Of a stretch of 64,000 nt of DNA, positions 47,815 through 60,704 are shown one piece after another; within the stretch, counting starts at the first letter, position 1, and every line of letters begins with the position of its first letter. A program made the position numbers and the translations under genes. This stretch comes from Epiperipatus broadwayi (lineage: Eukaryota > Onychophora > Udeonychophora > Euonychophora > Peripatidae): the NCBI GenBank assembly GCA_028023455.1, contig JAQFVV010006220.1, positions 8,103,852 to 8,167,851 on the forward strand, given 5' to 3'. Under the pieces are notes generated by a model. The model did not search any database. It saw nothing but the letters and a program-made list of their open reading frames with translations, and had not been told where the DNA came from.

Positions 47815-49800
47815 AGACTTTATGAAATTAGAAGAAAAAATGAGACAATTGTAAATATGTACTTTACTATAAAAATATAAATATTGGAGTGGGATTCAGT
47901 TTAAAGAGAAAATAAAACACAGATATTGACAGTATGTCAATTAACGAAGAAGTAGATTTTATGTAGCTGTGTAGAATGCTTGATCAGTTCAAATAACATT
48001 TTAAAATTATCATGGGAGACTAATACTAGAATTGGAAAAAATGATTGAAAGATGAAAATGCTATAGATAAATTTGAGTATGGAGAGGGAAATAAGAGAAT
48101 ATAGACTAGTAAAATAAAAAAAAAAGGAAAAGCTGTATACTATGGTTTTATTATTTTATTTGAGAACACTTCAAAATGGAAATGAAAATGATAACATCCA
48201 AATGGTTATATAGCAGATTATATTTTAACTATGAGAAAATATGTACTTTAATAGATTGAATACTGGAAGTGATCATCAACTAATAACATGTAAGATATAT
48301 GTTAATGAAAACCTAGAGAAATAAAAACTATTAATAAAAACATTATTAGTAGTTGATAACTCTAACCTTCAAAAATATTCCGTTGAATTTAAGCTAGAAC
48401 TCGTCAATCTAAAATATTACAGATTCCAATTATGACTCATTATGAAGCTGATACAAAAAATCAGCAATTCACTAATAAATTTTTAACTAAAACAAATAAT
48501 GTATGAAGAAAAAAAAAATATTTAGAAATAATTCATTTAAAAAAACTGAATATGTAAAATGTATTGACGATATAAGAAAATATAACTAAAATGCTAAGCA
48601 ATAAGAAAAAAAGATGGCATTATTATTAAAAATGAATTTCATTGTTATGTGTATGGAAGGGTTCAATAAAAAACTGTATAGTATTAAAGAACAAGAAAGC
48701 AAAACAGTCAAACAAATATGACAACTTTTGAAATACCAAATGCTTTAAATGAAGCGCTAAGTATCTCAATTTAAACTTTAAAAAATGGAAAAGATCTTTG
48801 ATATAATGGAATCAGTTATAAATACTTCAAAAGAAGCATGTGAAGAAATAAAGATGTATGCCAAATGTCCAAATGATTGAATTATATCAGATGGTTGGAA
48901 GAAACCAGTAGTAATATCGATATTTATAGAGTGAAAAAGAAGATAAATTAAAAACGTATTAGTCTTCTTTTTATCACTTCTGTAAAGATCTTTATTAAGA
49001 TTATTATAATTTGTCTACAGAGAACTTTGAACTTAAACAACCAAAATAATTTGGATTTAAAAATTGTTATAGTATAATATTAAGAGAAGTTATAGAATGA
49101 ACCAATGAATATGAGTTTACAGTTTTGCATTGGCATAGATTATGAAAAATCATTTGATTCTATAAGCATTTCTGCTGTGAATTAAAGCTTTAAAATATGT
49201 TGTAGATCCAGACCAGAATATTGTCAAATTTTAAAAATTATGTTCATGCAATAGCAGTGATTAGATTACTTGGAGACATTAAAAAGATTAATATTGATAG
49301 GAATTAACATTCTAAAGTAGTTTTTCACAAAATATTTTGTAAACTGAAATGGGAAGCTAAAGGATAAAAATTTTAAAAAATTACTTAAATCGTTTACATT
49401 TTTTAGATAATGTGATTATTTTTGTAAACAATGCTTCAGAGTTTCAATAAATGTTACAAAGTAGGACTGAAGATAAATGCTAAAAAGTCTAAAGAAATGT
49501 TCAGTAGTTTTTTTATTTAAAAAAACAATAAACTAGTTTTTCAAAAAAGAATTAAGTAATGCTTGATTGAAATGAATAAGAAAAAGTTAATTATCAATTT
49601 ATATTGTTAATATAGATGGAAACATAATAGACAAAATTAATAATAGAATTGAATTTGGACTATGTCCTTTTGATGGAAAAGAAAATATGTATATGTGCTT
49701 GAAGAGGAAAGTTTTATAAATGTGTTTTATCAGTACTTATTTAAGGATCTGAGAATTAGCACTTAATAAAATAGCATTTGTGGAGATTTTACAAATCTAT
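47815..49800 (+). pseudogene. RTE-like LINE, heavily decayed copy (copy 3)
   Basis: On the plus strand, pieces of the same element occur in order: endonuclease (KLEEKM near 47825, then TIMGD-like HFKIIMGD near 48005-48025 and GNKRI), a later TGSDHQL at about 48262-48285, a linker, RT pieces (SDGWKKPVVISIF near 48880, YEKSFDS-like near 49140-49160, QSVFLHE-like remnants), and CLKRKVL near 49698-49720. Stops and indels occur every few tens of bases and several blocks are deleted. It is by far the oldest of the three copies. Confidence 0.7.
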
Positions 49801-52800
49801 AAAATTATTAAATCATGGGTTTTAATATTTTTTTAACATTTTTAAAATTAAATGTCTAATATTGTTATTGTAATTATGATATCTAATACTTGTGATAAAA
49901 ATACATAAATAGAACCTATTCTAATTGTTAAACACCCATCTATGAAATAACCAAACGCTTATTTATTAAAAAAAATTGTTGAAAAGAAGATTCATTATAT
50001 ATAGACATAAATAAAATATTCAAATAAATAAATATGAAATTTTATTTAAAACAAGTCAATTCATAAAACTTACTTATTTCTTGATTTTTTATTTACAAAA
50101 TTAGAAATAATTTTCTTTGCGTTTGATTCAGCATATATATTTTTTCCATTTCCTATTAATGCTGATTTACAAGCTTCTTTGTGAAATATTTATTTTTCAT
50201 AAATGCATCTTAATTAAGTTTAATTTATTATTGGCAGCAGTGCAATTTCCTTCACAGACTAGATACTATCCCTTATTACTATTAGCTTTTGTCTGTTTTT
50301 AAATGTGCTAAAGTGCACATTAGTGAATTATAGTTGACTGCAGAATTAATGGATCCAATTTAATAAGTTTAATATTTATTTAATCTGATATATTTATGGC
50401 AGTGCCCCTTCTCCCTACTTGGTGTAAACTTATTTTAGATGATAAATAAGAAATGAATAAACTATTTAAATATAACTATGATTAGGTAGTAAGTTAATAT
50501 TGGCTCATTAAACAATGAATGATAAAGAGAAGTTTTTTAAAAAAAATTAAAAGCATTATTTCTGTCTACATTAAAATATTTTTAGAAAAAATGATAGCCT
50601 TTTTGTGTTATTATTTTTTTAAACTCTTTATAGTAATATTGTTGTTTTTTTCTTCTTTAAATTTGATTTCATTTAGAAATGTTTAAATAATTTATTAATA
50701 AAATATAGTAATGCAATATGAATATTTGATGAAATATAACTTTCAGTAAAATAATACTCTATATTAAAGTAACTTTTCACTCACCATATATAATGCCAGT
50801 AATATATAGATTTATCACTGTAAGCCTTTATAGAAAAAAAAAAAATTCACTAAATAATGATTATCACTTAGTGGAAAGAAATGTGTCATCTTTCATTTTT
50901 ATGAGATATTATCATAAAAATATATGTCAAATGTAATCAGACAAATCATACAAGATTTTATTATATATATATATTATTAGTTAAATATGAGATTTTATTA
51001 TATATACATTGTTAGTTAAAGAGTGAAAAGTGCTTATAGTTATAATGTAATTTAGTAGCTTGGACTTGAAATCTTAAATTGGTTTTGAATTTTAAATTAT
51101 TAACGTGATAGTATAATGATAAAGGTAGTTGTATGATTGTAAGTTCAATCCCTCTCTGTAGTGAAGATGGTCACTAGATAGAAAATAGGCTGGAGATGTA
51201 GCATTACCATCTAGTGTTGGTTGATTGTTCAATATTACAATAGATGATTGAAATAAATCAAATAAGATGAATTACTGTTTGTAAAAGTATATGTTAAATG
51301 TAATAAATAACGTCTTGATTATATAAACTTAATTCCTAAACCACAAACATATCAACATATATTCAAAATAAAGTACTATAAAAATTACTGGTATTATTAA
51401 GACATTATAAATCTTACATTTTTACATATTAAACTTTTTTTTTAGAGGTGCTTGAACAAAAATTAAAAATGATAAATGAAACTTATTTCTAGAAAAATTA
51501 ATTGTTACAAAATAAAATTCACAAATGAACAATTCTGATAAAGCAAAATGTTTATTTAAAGATAAAACTTGTGACAGAAAATGTAGTTAGGTAAAGAATG
51601 AATGCAAGTTGTTCTATTTTTGATTTTATTCACTAGAACTTGTTACTAACATGGCTATTACTCTTTCTCTCATTTTCTCCATTTTTTTTTTCTATTATCA
51701 GTCATTTAAGTCAGTACAAGATCCAGTTATGAGTTTCATGCCATTGATCTTCACATTTTTATGCTTCATATATTCAGAAATTCTTGTTTGTTTTGCTGGG
51801 TTTTTTTTAATTCTTTGTTTTTCTTTATTTTTTTTTTTTCAGGAATTATAAAACAATATTCATTTAGAAGTAACTGATGATGTTGAATGAATTTGATTAT
51901 CTAATTCTTTATGTAGTGCCTTTTCTATTATATTCTGCAGCAAATGTTTTCTTTCTTTCTGAAAATCATTGATATCTTGCCTATTTGTAGCTCTATTTAA
52001 TTCTGTTCTTAAATAAATCCTCCAAATAAAAACAGGTTTTACATCTTTTTAGAGTGTCTTTAAGATAATCTTTATAATGAGAACAGGATCTGTTTTCCCA
52101 CAAAAACTAAACTCAAATTTATTATAAATTACCTTTTTTTTTTTTACAGAAATCTATTCTCTTTATTCACTTTATATTTAAAAAAAATTAAAAATGATGT
52201 ACTTTAGAGCCAATATAACAGCCAATAAGCTGAAGAATTTAAAAATTAATTTTAAAATCCTGTCTTCATATTTTCATAATGTTATGGATCTTAAATGAAA
52301 TTTGCCCAATGATTTTGTTAAATCTGTTAAAGATTCATGCTTCATTTGCTTATAATAAATTTGGCAGAATAACAACTTTATATATAACTAATTCTCAATT
52401 ATGAAAAAATAGTATGGAGTTTTTATTTTTAATAGGTTCAAATTTAAAACTCTACCATCAAAACAGTCTTTTTGGCAGATAAACTTAAGTAAAATAAATA
52501 AAAGTAGTAGTAAACTAGAATTGTGTGATTTATTTTAAATACAAGTGTAAGATTATAATTATAGATCCACTTTACTTGTTACTGTTATCCTCATAATTTA
52601 AATAATGATATGTAAGTGGAAATCACCTACATGCACATTCTGGTTTAAGCATTATAAACAAAATGTTTAATAGTCATTTTAATGCAAGAGTTTGAAAATT
52701 TTCTGGATTCTAAATTTATTAAGTTGAATTCTAATATACTTTTTTTTTTTTTTTTGCAATGTTTTTCAGTGCTATATCAATCCTCTTATAATCTGAAGGC

Positions 52801-53680
52801 TAAATATTTAAATGACAGCCCAACATTTGAATATTGTTCAGAAGCATTAACTTATTATTACTATTATTATTCCATGTTTAGTCATATGCAGAATTTCAGT
52901 TTGGTTTTTACTGTATCAATTTGATATATTTCTAAGTTTTTTAAAATTGATTTTAACTTTATCATGTGTAATTATTTACTACAGAAAAATATTTTGCATA
53001 TTCATGCAATATCTAATCAGTATAGAAACAGTTTTTGTTTATTACTTTTTATAATGAAATGAATAATGATAATAGAACTGAGATTATGGGATTATCTATT
53101 AAGGAAATTACAAAAATTGAACCAAAAAATAGGTTAATAAGAAATTGAAAGCAGATATAGTATAGATAAAATTTTCAAATTTTTTAAATAAGAAAATAAT
53201 TGGGGATAAAAAATTAAAAAATGGAATTATAACTGAAAGTGGAAGTGTTGTAAATAAAATTTACAATATTAATAGCATTAGTAGTAGATTGTGAAAGAAA
53301 GAAGGAATAAAGAAACAGCATTGGGTTAATTTTTAAATGACTAATATATATATATAAATAATAAAATTTGATATAGTTATTTATATTTATTGTAATCTTT
53401 TGATTTGCTAATTATTTCAAAGAAAGATGTAAATTTTATATAATAGTCAAAATTTTAAATTTAGAAAACATAATTGTATTATTGTTAATTGTATAAAAAG
53501 TTTAATCTATAGGAGGTAAGTGTATAGGATTCTCTTGGTGTAGTCAACAAACATCTTTTTACAATAGTCATATATATTTTCAATAATCATATTTAATTCA
53601 ATTGTCATATTATTTAATAGTTATAAGCATGTTTGCAGTATACTTATCCAAATTTATAATATTTATTAAACTTTACAATA
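49801..53680. other. AT-rich intergenic-type DNA
   Basis: Only low-complexity frames (50117-50302, 51651-51851, 52682-52924; F/I/Y/S-rich) and A/T runs. One tRNA-like SINE head candidate at 51103-51160 is listed separately. No gene is seen. Confidence 0.45.
51103..51170 (+). repeat. tRNA-derived SINE head candidate
   Basis: TGATAGTATAATGATAAAGG (51106-51125) resembles a pol III A box region, and AGTTCAATCCCT (51142-51153) is a good B box. The spacing is shorter than in a tRNA gene. A less AT-rich unique tail follows to about 51240. No tRNA cloverleaf can be drawn, so this would be a SINE head or relic. Confidence 0.4.
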
Positions 53681-53685
53681 TTTTT

Positions 53686-53895
53686 CAGAGGCAAAGCTCT
53701 CCATATAGTAGTGCCACTCAGTGCAAACCAGAGTAATCAATGGATGCAACAAATCTTCCTGCACCTATCCATTGATTACTCTGGCTTGCACTGAATGGCA
53801 CTACTGTATGGAGAGTTTTGCCTCTGTGGAAAACAATTTGTGTAAGTATAAATAATAATGATCATGTGATATTTGATGGTTTAAACTTTACAATA
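53686..53895. mobile_element. Palindromic fold-back element, third clear copy
   Basis: The left arm 53686-53750 and right arm 53766-53826 pair over about 60 bp: CAGAGGCAAAGCTCTCCATA against TATGGAGAGTTTTGCCTCTG, and GAGTAATCAATGGAT against ATCCATTGATTACTC. The loop is about 15 bp. The tail GATCATGTGATATTTGATGG (53872 on) matches the tail after the 24-kb copy. Non-coding. Confidence 0.75.
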
Positions 53896-54680
53896 ATTAT
53901 AAATGAAATATTAAGTGAATTTTTATGACAGTGGCTCTTTAAAGATGTGTGTGAGAGTATATTTGCAGAGTCTTATTAAACAAGAATAAATGTATTTCAT
54001 TTATTTATTGGAAAATAATATTTTATTCCAATTGGGAATAATAAATGTTATAGTATTACAATTTTTTAAACAATAATAACAATATTATCTTTTAAATGTA
54101 ATTATTAATTACATATTTTAATTAGAATAAATAATTATTATGAAGAATAAAAATTATAATTATATTTAAACTTAAATGCAATTAAATTTAAAAATTTAAT
54201 TTTTAAATATTTAGTTATTTTATTTCAAATTGTAGACAAAAGCTAATTTATGCAGAAAAACTACCAGTTGATTAATAGTAGATGATTAAGTGACTTATAT
54301 GCTGAAATAAAAGTGAAATCTAATAAGAAGACTAAATAATATGTATTTTATTAGTAATGAAAGAATTTTGCCAGAATAATTGATGGTTTTTTTTTATGGT
54401 ATTAAAAACAAATAATGATAAAGTAATCCTTGCTGCTAGCAAAAGATGTGTATTTTGATGAAAAACATCAAAAGTATTAGAATTTAAGAGAGAGAATCAT
54501 TTATGTTAAAAATGAATACTAAAGAAAGAAATGAATTATAATATTATGACAAACTAGAATGAATTGGTATTTATCTGAAGGTTTGTGATGATGGTATATT
54601 ATTGGATGTGATATGTTGGATTATTTCCATCATCTATGAGTGAATGTTGAATGTATAGAAAATTTTAAACTTTATTTAAA
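53896..54680. other. AT-rich intergenic-type DNA
   Basis: Nothing is recognised. Confidence 0.4.
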
Positions 54681-54689
54681 CTTTCCAAA

Positions 54690-54895
54690 TACAAACAACT
54701 TGTTAGTAATAACACATAAATAGACAATACTGGTTAATAATTCCATAATGTTTTGAGTAGTATTATTCTCCACTCTTCTTCAGGTGTTGCTGGCCTTGTA
54801 TCCACAGTGACAATATTAGCTTAGAAGTTGAACTCGCACTTGGAATATCGGATTTAAGGCAAATGCTCTAATCAACTATGTATATCAGTCTTATA
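54690..54895 (-). repeat. tRNA-derived SINE candidate
   Basis: On the minus strand, TAGTTGATTAGAGCA (54878-54864) is a good A box and GAGTTCAACTTC (54835-54824) a good B box, about 30 bp apart as in tRNA genes. TTTGCCTTAAATCC lies where the anticodon arm would be. After the head comes a body with CTGAAGAAG (54783-54775), a hairpin GAGTGG...CTACTC, then AAAAC. The tail runs into AT-rich DNA. It is probably an old SINE. Confidence 0.5.
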
Positions 54896-54899
54896 AAAT

Positions 54900-55655
54900 A
54901 GCTTAGCAAATACGAATGAATAAAAGTCAAAGTTAAAACTGCTCATGTGCTATATTTTAATGGAAAATGAGTTATAAATTAATATTAGAACTATTATAAA
55001 ATTATTGTATAATGTAGATTTTAAAGTGCATTCAAGGGAATTCCAGAATCTAGGATAATATTTCCAAGAGACCAAGAACTTATGAAGATTTTATTAATTG
55101 TGAATGTTTTTTTTTTAAATCTTAAAATGTTTTGTTTTAAACAATGTGTTTTCTAGTGAGAGGAGGGAGAAAATAATGACAAGTGATTACGTTTCATCCG
55201 TCAACCGTTATCATGGTAATAATGGTGAAAAGTTTTGAGAAGTTTTTTTTTTAAAAGATTGAAAAACTTTTCAATTTAAATTTTTTTTTTATTGTTAATG
55301 TCTTGTATTGATATAAGATATTTTATGGTAAGACAAATTATTTATATAATTTCTGTTTTTATTAATGTTTTAGAATGAAGATAATTTAAAAATATTATCT
55401 GTTAAATTTAAAATTGAAGGTGTAGTATGCTTAGGTATAAAATTTTTGTATGGATGTACAAAAGAACTAAAATATAGTATTGAATAATTTGGTAATATGA
55501 TTTATGCAATTTTAGTATGCAATAAGAGTAATAGTTTGATTATAAGAAAAATAGTATATATGAGATTATCAATTTATTATATTGATGTATATTTCATAAT
55601 AAAGACTGAATAATAATTATGATGCAAGAAAAGGTATACTGTTAAGATAAATATT
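54900..55655. other. AT-rich intergenic-type DNA
   Basis: Nothing is recognised apart from A/T runs. Confidence 0.4.
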
Positions 55656-55841
55656 AATGTATAATATAGGTCATCACCATCATTATCATCAACCATTATC
55701 AATCCACTGCAGGATGAAGGTCTCTCCAAGTTCAATCCATCTTCTCCATTGTCTAGCATCTCTTCTCCACATCACCCCTGCACACTTTCGTATTTCATCC
55801 ATCCATCTCACATGTGATCTCATTCTGGGTCTTTTACAATC

Positions 55842-58472
55842 TCATGGAATCCGGTTTAAGATTTCAATTATCCATCGATTATCATCTCTTCTAGCAATAT
55901 GTCCAGCCCAACTCCACCTTAGTCTTTTAATTTTTTCAATGAGATCAGTAACACCTGTTTGTTCTCTTATCCATATATTGCGTTTTTGATCTCTTCTTGT
56001 TACTTCCAACATGCATCTCTCCATACTTCTTTGAGTGGTCTGAAGTCTTTGTATTGCTCTTCTATTAAGTGTCCAAGTCTCAGATCCATAAGTAAGAACC
56101 AGTAAAACACATTTATTAAAAACCTTCCTTTTCAAACACATAGATATATTTCCTTTTAGTATCAAATTATTTCTACCAAAAGCACTCCAACCAAGTTTAA
56201 TATTATGATTAATTTCATCCATTATGTTTCCATCCGTATTAATAATATGACCAAGATATTTGTAACTGTTAACTTCTAACTCATCATAATCAATTTTTAT
56301 TTTCATATTTTGAGAAAATTCATTAAACATTACTTTAGTCTTTTTAACATTTATCTTTAGTCCCATTTTCATCTGATAACTCTTGCAACATTTCCTGCAA
56401 CTCTAAAGCATTATTTGCAAAAACAACTACATCATCTGCAAAATTTAAATGATTATATAATCTCCATTTACTTTCACTCCTTTAGCTTCCCATTTTAATC
56501 CACAAAATACTTCTTGCAGCACTGCTGTAAAAAGTTTTGGAGATATGGAGTCACCCTGTCTTACCCCCTTCTCAATGTTGACTTTCCTAGTATCATTATG
56601 TAATCTAATTGTTGCTGTTGCATTTTTATAAATATTCTTTAAAATATGACAATATCCTGGGTCTATACCTTGATGATCCAGTGCTTTAATCACTGAAGAA
56701 AAGTTTATAGAATCAAATGCCTTTCATAATCTACAAATCCAAAGCATCATGGCAACTCATATTCATTTGCCCTTTCTATAACTTTTCTCAATACCTGGAT
56801 ATGATCTACTGTACTAAAACCACTTTTAAAACCAGCTTGTTCTCGTGGTTGGTGGAAATTCAATGTTCTCTGTAGACGAGTTGTAATTATCTTGGTAAAA
56901 ATTTTGTATAAAACTGATAAAAGGCTGATAGGTCTGTAATTTCTAATATCTTTATCACCTTTTTTAAATATTAATATTAATATTGCATTCTTCCAATCAT
57001 CTGGTATATCTTTATCATTTAGACATTTGGTATATAACTTTGCTAAAAAAAATTCTATTTCTTCGCCTGCTTTTTTTAATATATCAATTATAATTCCATC
57101 ATTACCTGGAGCTTTTTCTTTCTTCATAAATTTAATTGCATGACTCACTTCCTCATTTAAAATTCTGGGCAATTTGGAAGATGAAATAGATATATGCGGT
57201 ACTTGTTCTTTATTACTATATAATTCTTGATAGAAGTCCTCTACCCATTTCATGATGTCATCTTTTTTTTTAGTAATAATTCAATCTTTTTTTCTTATTG
57301 CAGATATAAATGTCTTACCAATACCAAAGTATAACTGTGAACTAGCTTTCATTGCTAGTTCACAGTTATACTTTCTTATATCATTTTCAACTCTTTTCTG
57401 CACCATTTTACAAAATTTGAGATATTCAATAATTTTTAATGCATCATTTTTGTATATCTTCATATTCCTTCTTTTTTTCATAAATTCTCTAGTCTCAGTA
57501 GAGGTTTTATTGGTCAATTGCTGCTTTTTTCTATCAGCTATCTTTGTTGAAGTTTTTGAAAGTGTATCAGTTATTTTCATATTAATTTTATTCAAATCTG
57601 AATCATGTTCAAAATCTACTAATACTTGAAACTGATTTGTAAGTTCTAATTTGAATTCATTAGAATGTTTCTGAAGATAGGAATATCAACTGTAAATATT
57701 GGTTTTCTTGATAATTTTTCTCTCTCTAGTTTTGCATTAACACATAATTTACATCTTACTAATTGATGATCACTTCCTGTATTAAATTTATTAAAAACAT
57801 TACAATCTTGAAATATGTATTTTCTGTTAGTCAAAATATAATCCAATTCTGCTGTATCTTCATTTGGATGCTTCTATGTTCATTTCCTTTTAATATTTTT
57901 CTCAAAAAAAAAAAAAATTCATAATATGAAGTTTTTCTTTTTCTGCAAACTCCACAAGTCTATGTCCTCTCTCATTTCTATTATCATAACCAAAATTACC
58001 TATTGCACTTTCATCTTTCATTTGTTTACCAATTCTATTATTAAAGTCTCCCATAACAATTTTAAAATGTTGTTTACTCTGATCAAAAGCCTTTTGTACA
58101 TCCATATAAAAATCTATTATTTCATCACTATAAGAACTTGTTAGGGCATAAACCTGAATAATCTGCATTTGGTATCTGCTATTAAGTTGTATAACTAATC
58201 TTGCCACTCTGTCCGATACACCATGTATCTCCACAATGTTGTTCTCCCATTTTTTATTTATAATGAATCCTATTCCACTTGTATTTCCAATATTTGTGCC
58301 TTTATAGTAGAGTACATGTCCACTTTTTAAATCAATTGTCTCTTCACCTTTTCTTCTAACTTCACCAAGTCCAATAATATCCCATTTAATATGATAGTTC
58401 TTCTAATTCTTGCAATCTCCCTTCACTTGAAAGTGATCTGCAGTTGTAAGTACTTAAATAAAAAGTCATCAT
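55842..58472 (-). pseudogene. Endonuclease-reverse transcriptase of the RTE-like LINE, disabled by several frame breaks
   Basis: From the ATG at about 58472 the frame gives LSTYNCRSL and, after a one-base break, WDIIGLGEVRRKGEET. From 58234 the endonuclease continues: IIQVYALTSS, KIVMGDFNNRIG (the catalytic GDFN), YDNRNERGHRLVEFA, and at about 57775 GSDHQLVRCK. A lysine-rich linker follows. RT motifs run from 57253: KAPGNDGIIIDILK, YRPISLLSVLYKIFTKI, EQAGFKSGFSTVDHI, then RQGDSISPKLF, and FADDVVVFANN at about 56440, the intact catalytic box. The C-terminus (56372-55842) has LTYGSETWTLN and GHIARRDDNRW. At least five frame shifts or stops split it. Compared with an active element of about 900-1000 codons, all domains remain. 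The frames on the plus strand (55657-55989, 57252-57629) are shadows. Confidence 0.9.
57326..57374. repeat. Perfect 21-bp inverted repeat in the LINE linker
   Basis: AAAGTATAACTGTGAACTAG (57326-57345) plus C is followed by a 7-nt loop and its exact complement to 57374. Copies 2 and 3 have only one arm at the equivalent place, so this is a copy-specific fold-back duplication. Confidence 0.85.
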
Positions 58473-58560
58473 CAAATGGCAGCCTGGGTCCACAATCAGG
58501 GGATTCTTAGCACCCTCCACCTTCAGCTACCAACCGCAGCCTCCTGGAAATAAGGGCCAT

Positions 58561-60695
58561 GATTTATTTTTGTCTGTCATGATTGTATATATATATTGGA
58601 AAAATATTTATCATTTACATATACGTTCATTCTGCCCTATCAGGCAACTGAGAAGTAAGACCATGGTGGTTCTTGATCTTAAACTCAGAGGTAAAAAGCC
58701 AATAAACTCTCCACGCTGGCTAATGTGTGTTGGTGAGCAGCCCATCCATGTCCGTATACTATATGAATAATCACGTAGTAATAACAGCTGCAACGACAAG
58801 AACGTATAGAGTAGACATTAGAATTTTGCCTTGCTCGGTCCTTTAAAGCCTCCAAAAGGAATCAAAGGGTCTCCTTTCCGTTAATAGTAAACTCCTTTTT
58901 GCAGTCATAATATTATAAATGAAAAATGAGATAGAGTGACTGTAATAGTTAAGGAGATGATTTATGATCTCAAATATTATAATGTCTCAAGTATACTGAT
59001 GTTTTGTTATTTGTTTTGTCAGATGATCTATCATAATTATAGATGCACAAAAGATAGCAAGATAAGGTTTAAATACTCAAATTGCAAAGTTAAGGTATGC
59101 TGATGCTGAAATATATATGTGTGGTGAATGCCAGGATAGTGTAATGTCATCCTGAAGAACTAATATAATATGTAGTGGGTTTGATCCAAAGGGTGCTTAT
59201 ATTAGTATTGTAGGACTTTGAGTGAATTTCATATGAAAATTATTTGTTATAGTCCATAAGAGCTTTAGAATTAGGCCAGAATTTTTTTGTGGTAGAGTCA
59301 TTTAAGTAATAATGACTACCCAAAAGTTATAGTAGTTAATAAATAAATGTTAATTGCCTCTATTTCTATTCTGTGCATTGGTTCATTGAATTAGTTTCTT
59401 ATCCAAAGTATTTTTTGTGATATTGGAATATAGAGTAAGCATAGCAGGGAAGGAATTTATTTAGGAGTTTATAGTTTTTCTTCTTACTGTTCATAATGAT
59501 GATCTAAAGAAAATGGAAAGATCTTATGCAAAACAAATACTATTAGATGTGATAAGAAATAAGAATAACTTCTTATTGGAACGGTAACATGAGATCAACA
59601 ATAATGAAAATTGTGACTGAAAGATATTTGATAAGTGTATAAGATGAATGTATAATATTTTGACATGGAAGATTTTTGATTCACATTATTTATTCAAAGT
59701 ATATTATTTGTATTGTATCATCAATATAGAGTTATAAAAATTATTTAGTAAATAATAACATATTGGTATAATGATTTTTAAAACGTAATTAGTATAAACT
59801 TAGTAAAAACACGTGGAAAATTATTGACCACTGAAGTGTTATTGGGATAATAAGGAAATTACTCAAGTGTATGAAATTGTGAATGGTAAATCAATTCATA
59901 ATATGAGTAGAAGTATTAAAATTATTAAATACTTATCATTTAATTACTTAAATGATAATGATCCAACGATAACACATGAAATGAGGCTGGTATTTATTTT
60001 TAGTTATTCTAACATAAAATATGTAATTATACTAATGTAAGTGCTATGAATTATTTATGTTATAATGTATAATCATAATTATTGTTATACATCTTTTATT
60101 GTTAAAAATTAATGAGTTTTTTTAATTCAAACCTGACAATTAGTATTATTTCTTTATGAGATCATAGATATTGCAAGGTCATATATTTTAGCACATGGCA
60201 TAACGGAATTCTTATATAAAATTTATTAATTTGGATATTTTAAGTATGGAATTTTAATAAAGAATTTAAGCTTAACAAATTAAACATTTATCAGTTTTAA
60301 TTTATAATTTGATCAAAGTAATATTCAATTGAAATTTATTTTAATAACTATCTAAAATTTGAATTTAAAGAGTTATTATATGTTCAAAGCATTATGAAGA
60401 TTTATATTAATTTTAAAAGTCATGGGTATTTTAAAGTTTATGTAAATTTAATAAAAATATAAGATAATAAAAAATATCATAAAGTTTATTTAAAAGAGAT
60501 ATAAGAAATAAGATCAATTTTGATGTTTGTTTGGAAAGGTAGAATAGGTAAATGCTAAAAATAATTAATGTATTTGAAATTGAGTTCTAAAATATTAGAT
60601 TTTGGTTAATTATAAGAGTTTTGATTATCATTCAATGATTATTCTGTTTAATGATGGAAGTAGAGGGATAAATAGTAAAAAGTTTTATAAATTAT
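58561..60695. other. Upstream flank of the LINE and AT-rich DNA
   Basis: 58561-58900 is relatively GC-rich and may be LINE 5' untranslated sequence; the two opposed frames at 58570-58799 overlap each other and match nothing I know. Beyond 58900 the DNA is AT-rich with one tRNA-like segment near 59135. Confidence 0.4.
59135..59190 (+). repeat. Weak tRNA-like SINE head candidate
   Basis: GATAGTGTAATG (59135-59146) resembles an A box and GGGTTTGATCC (59177-59187) is a close match to the B box consensus at tRNA-like distance. No cloverleaf can be drawn. Confidence 0.3.
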
Positions 60696-60704
60696 TTAAA
60701 GTAA

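Larger units (their letters stand above)
55660..58560 (-). mobile_element. RTE-like non-LTR retrotransposon (LINE), nearly full coding length (copy 1)
   Basis: It is an APE-endonuclease plus RT element on the minus strand. The 3' end (about 55665) is a GAT/ATG-type short repeat next to the conserved CAATCCACTGCAGGATGA segment, also present at the 3' end of copy 2. The coding start lies near 58472 and the 5' untranslated region reaches at least 58560. A first 5' boundary cannot be set from one copy. No clear target duplication was found. Confidence 0.8.

Noticed and set aside
51870-51895. CTGATGATG as a hammerhead core
   Set aside because: No GAAA and no closing stems within a plausible distance.
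55657-55989. 110-codon histidine- and leucine-rich plus-strand frame
   Set aside because: It is antisense to the conserved LINE C-terminus and its GAT/ATG 3' repeat.
57252-57629. 125-codon plus-strand frame
   Set aside because: Antisense shadow of the LINE linker and RT region.
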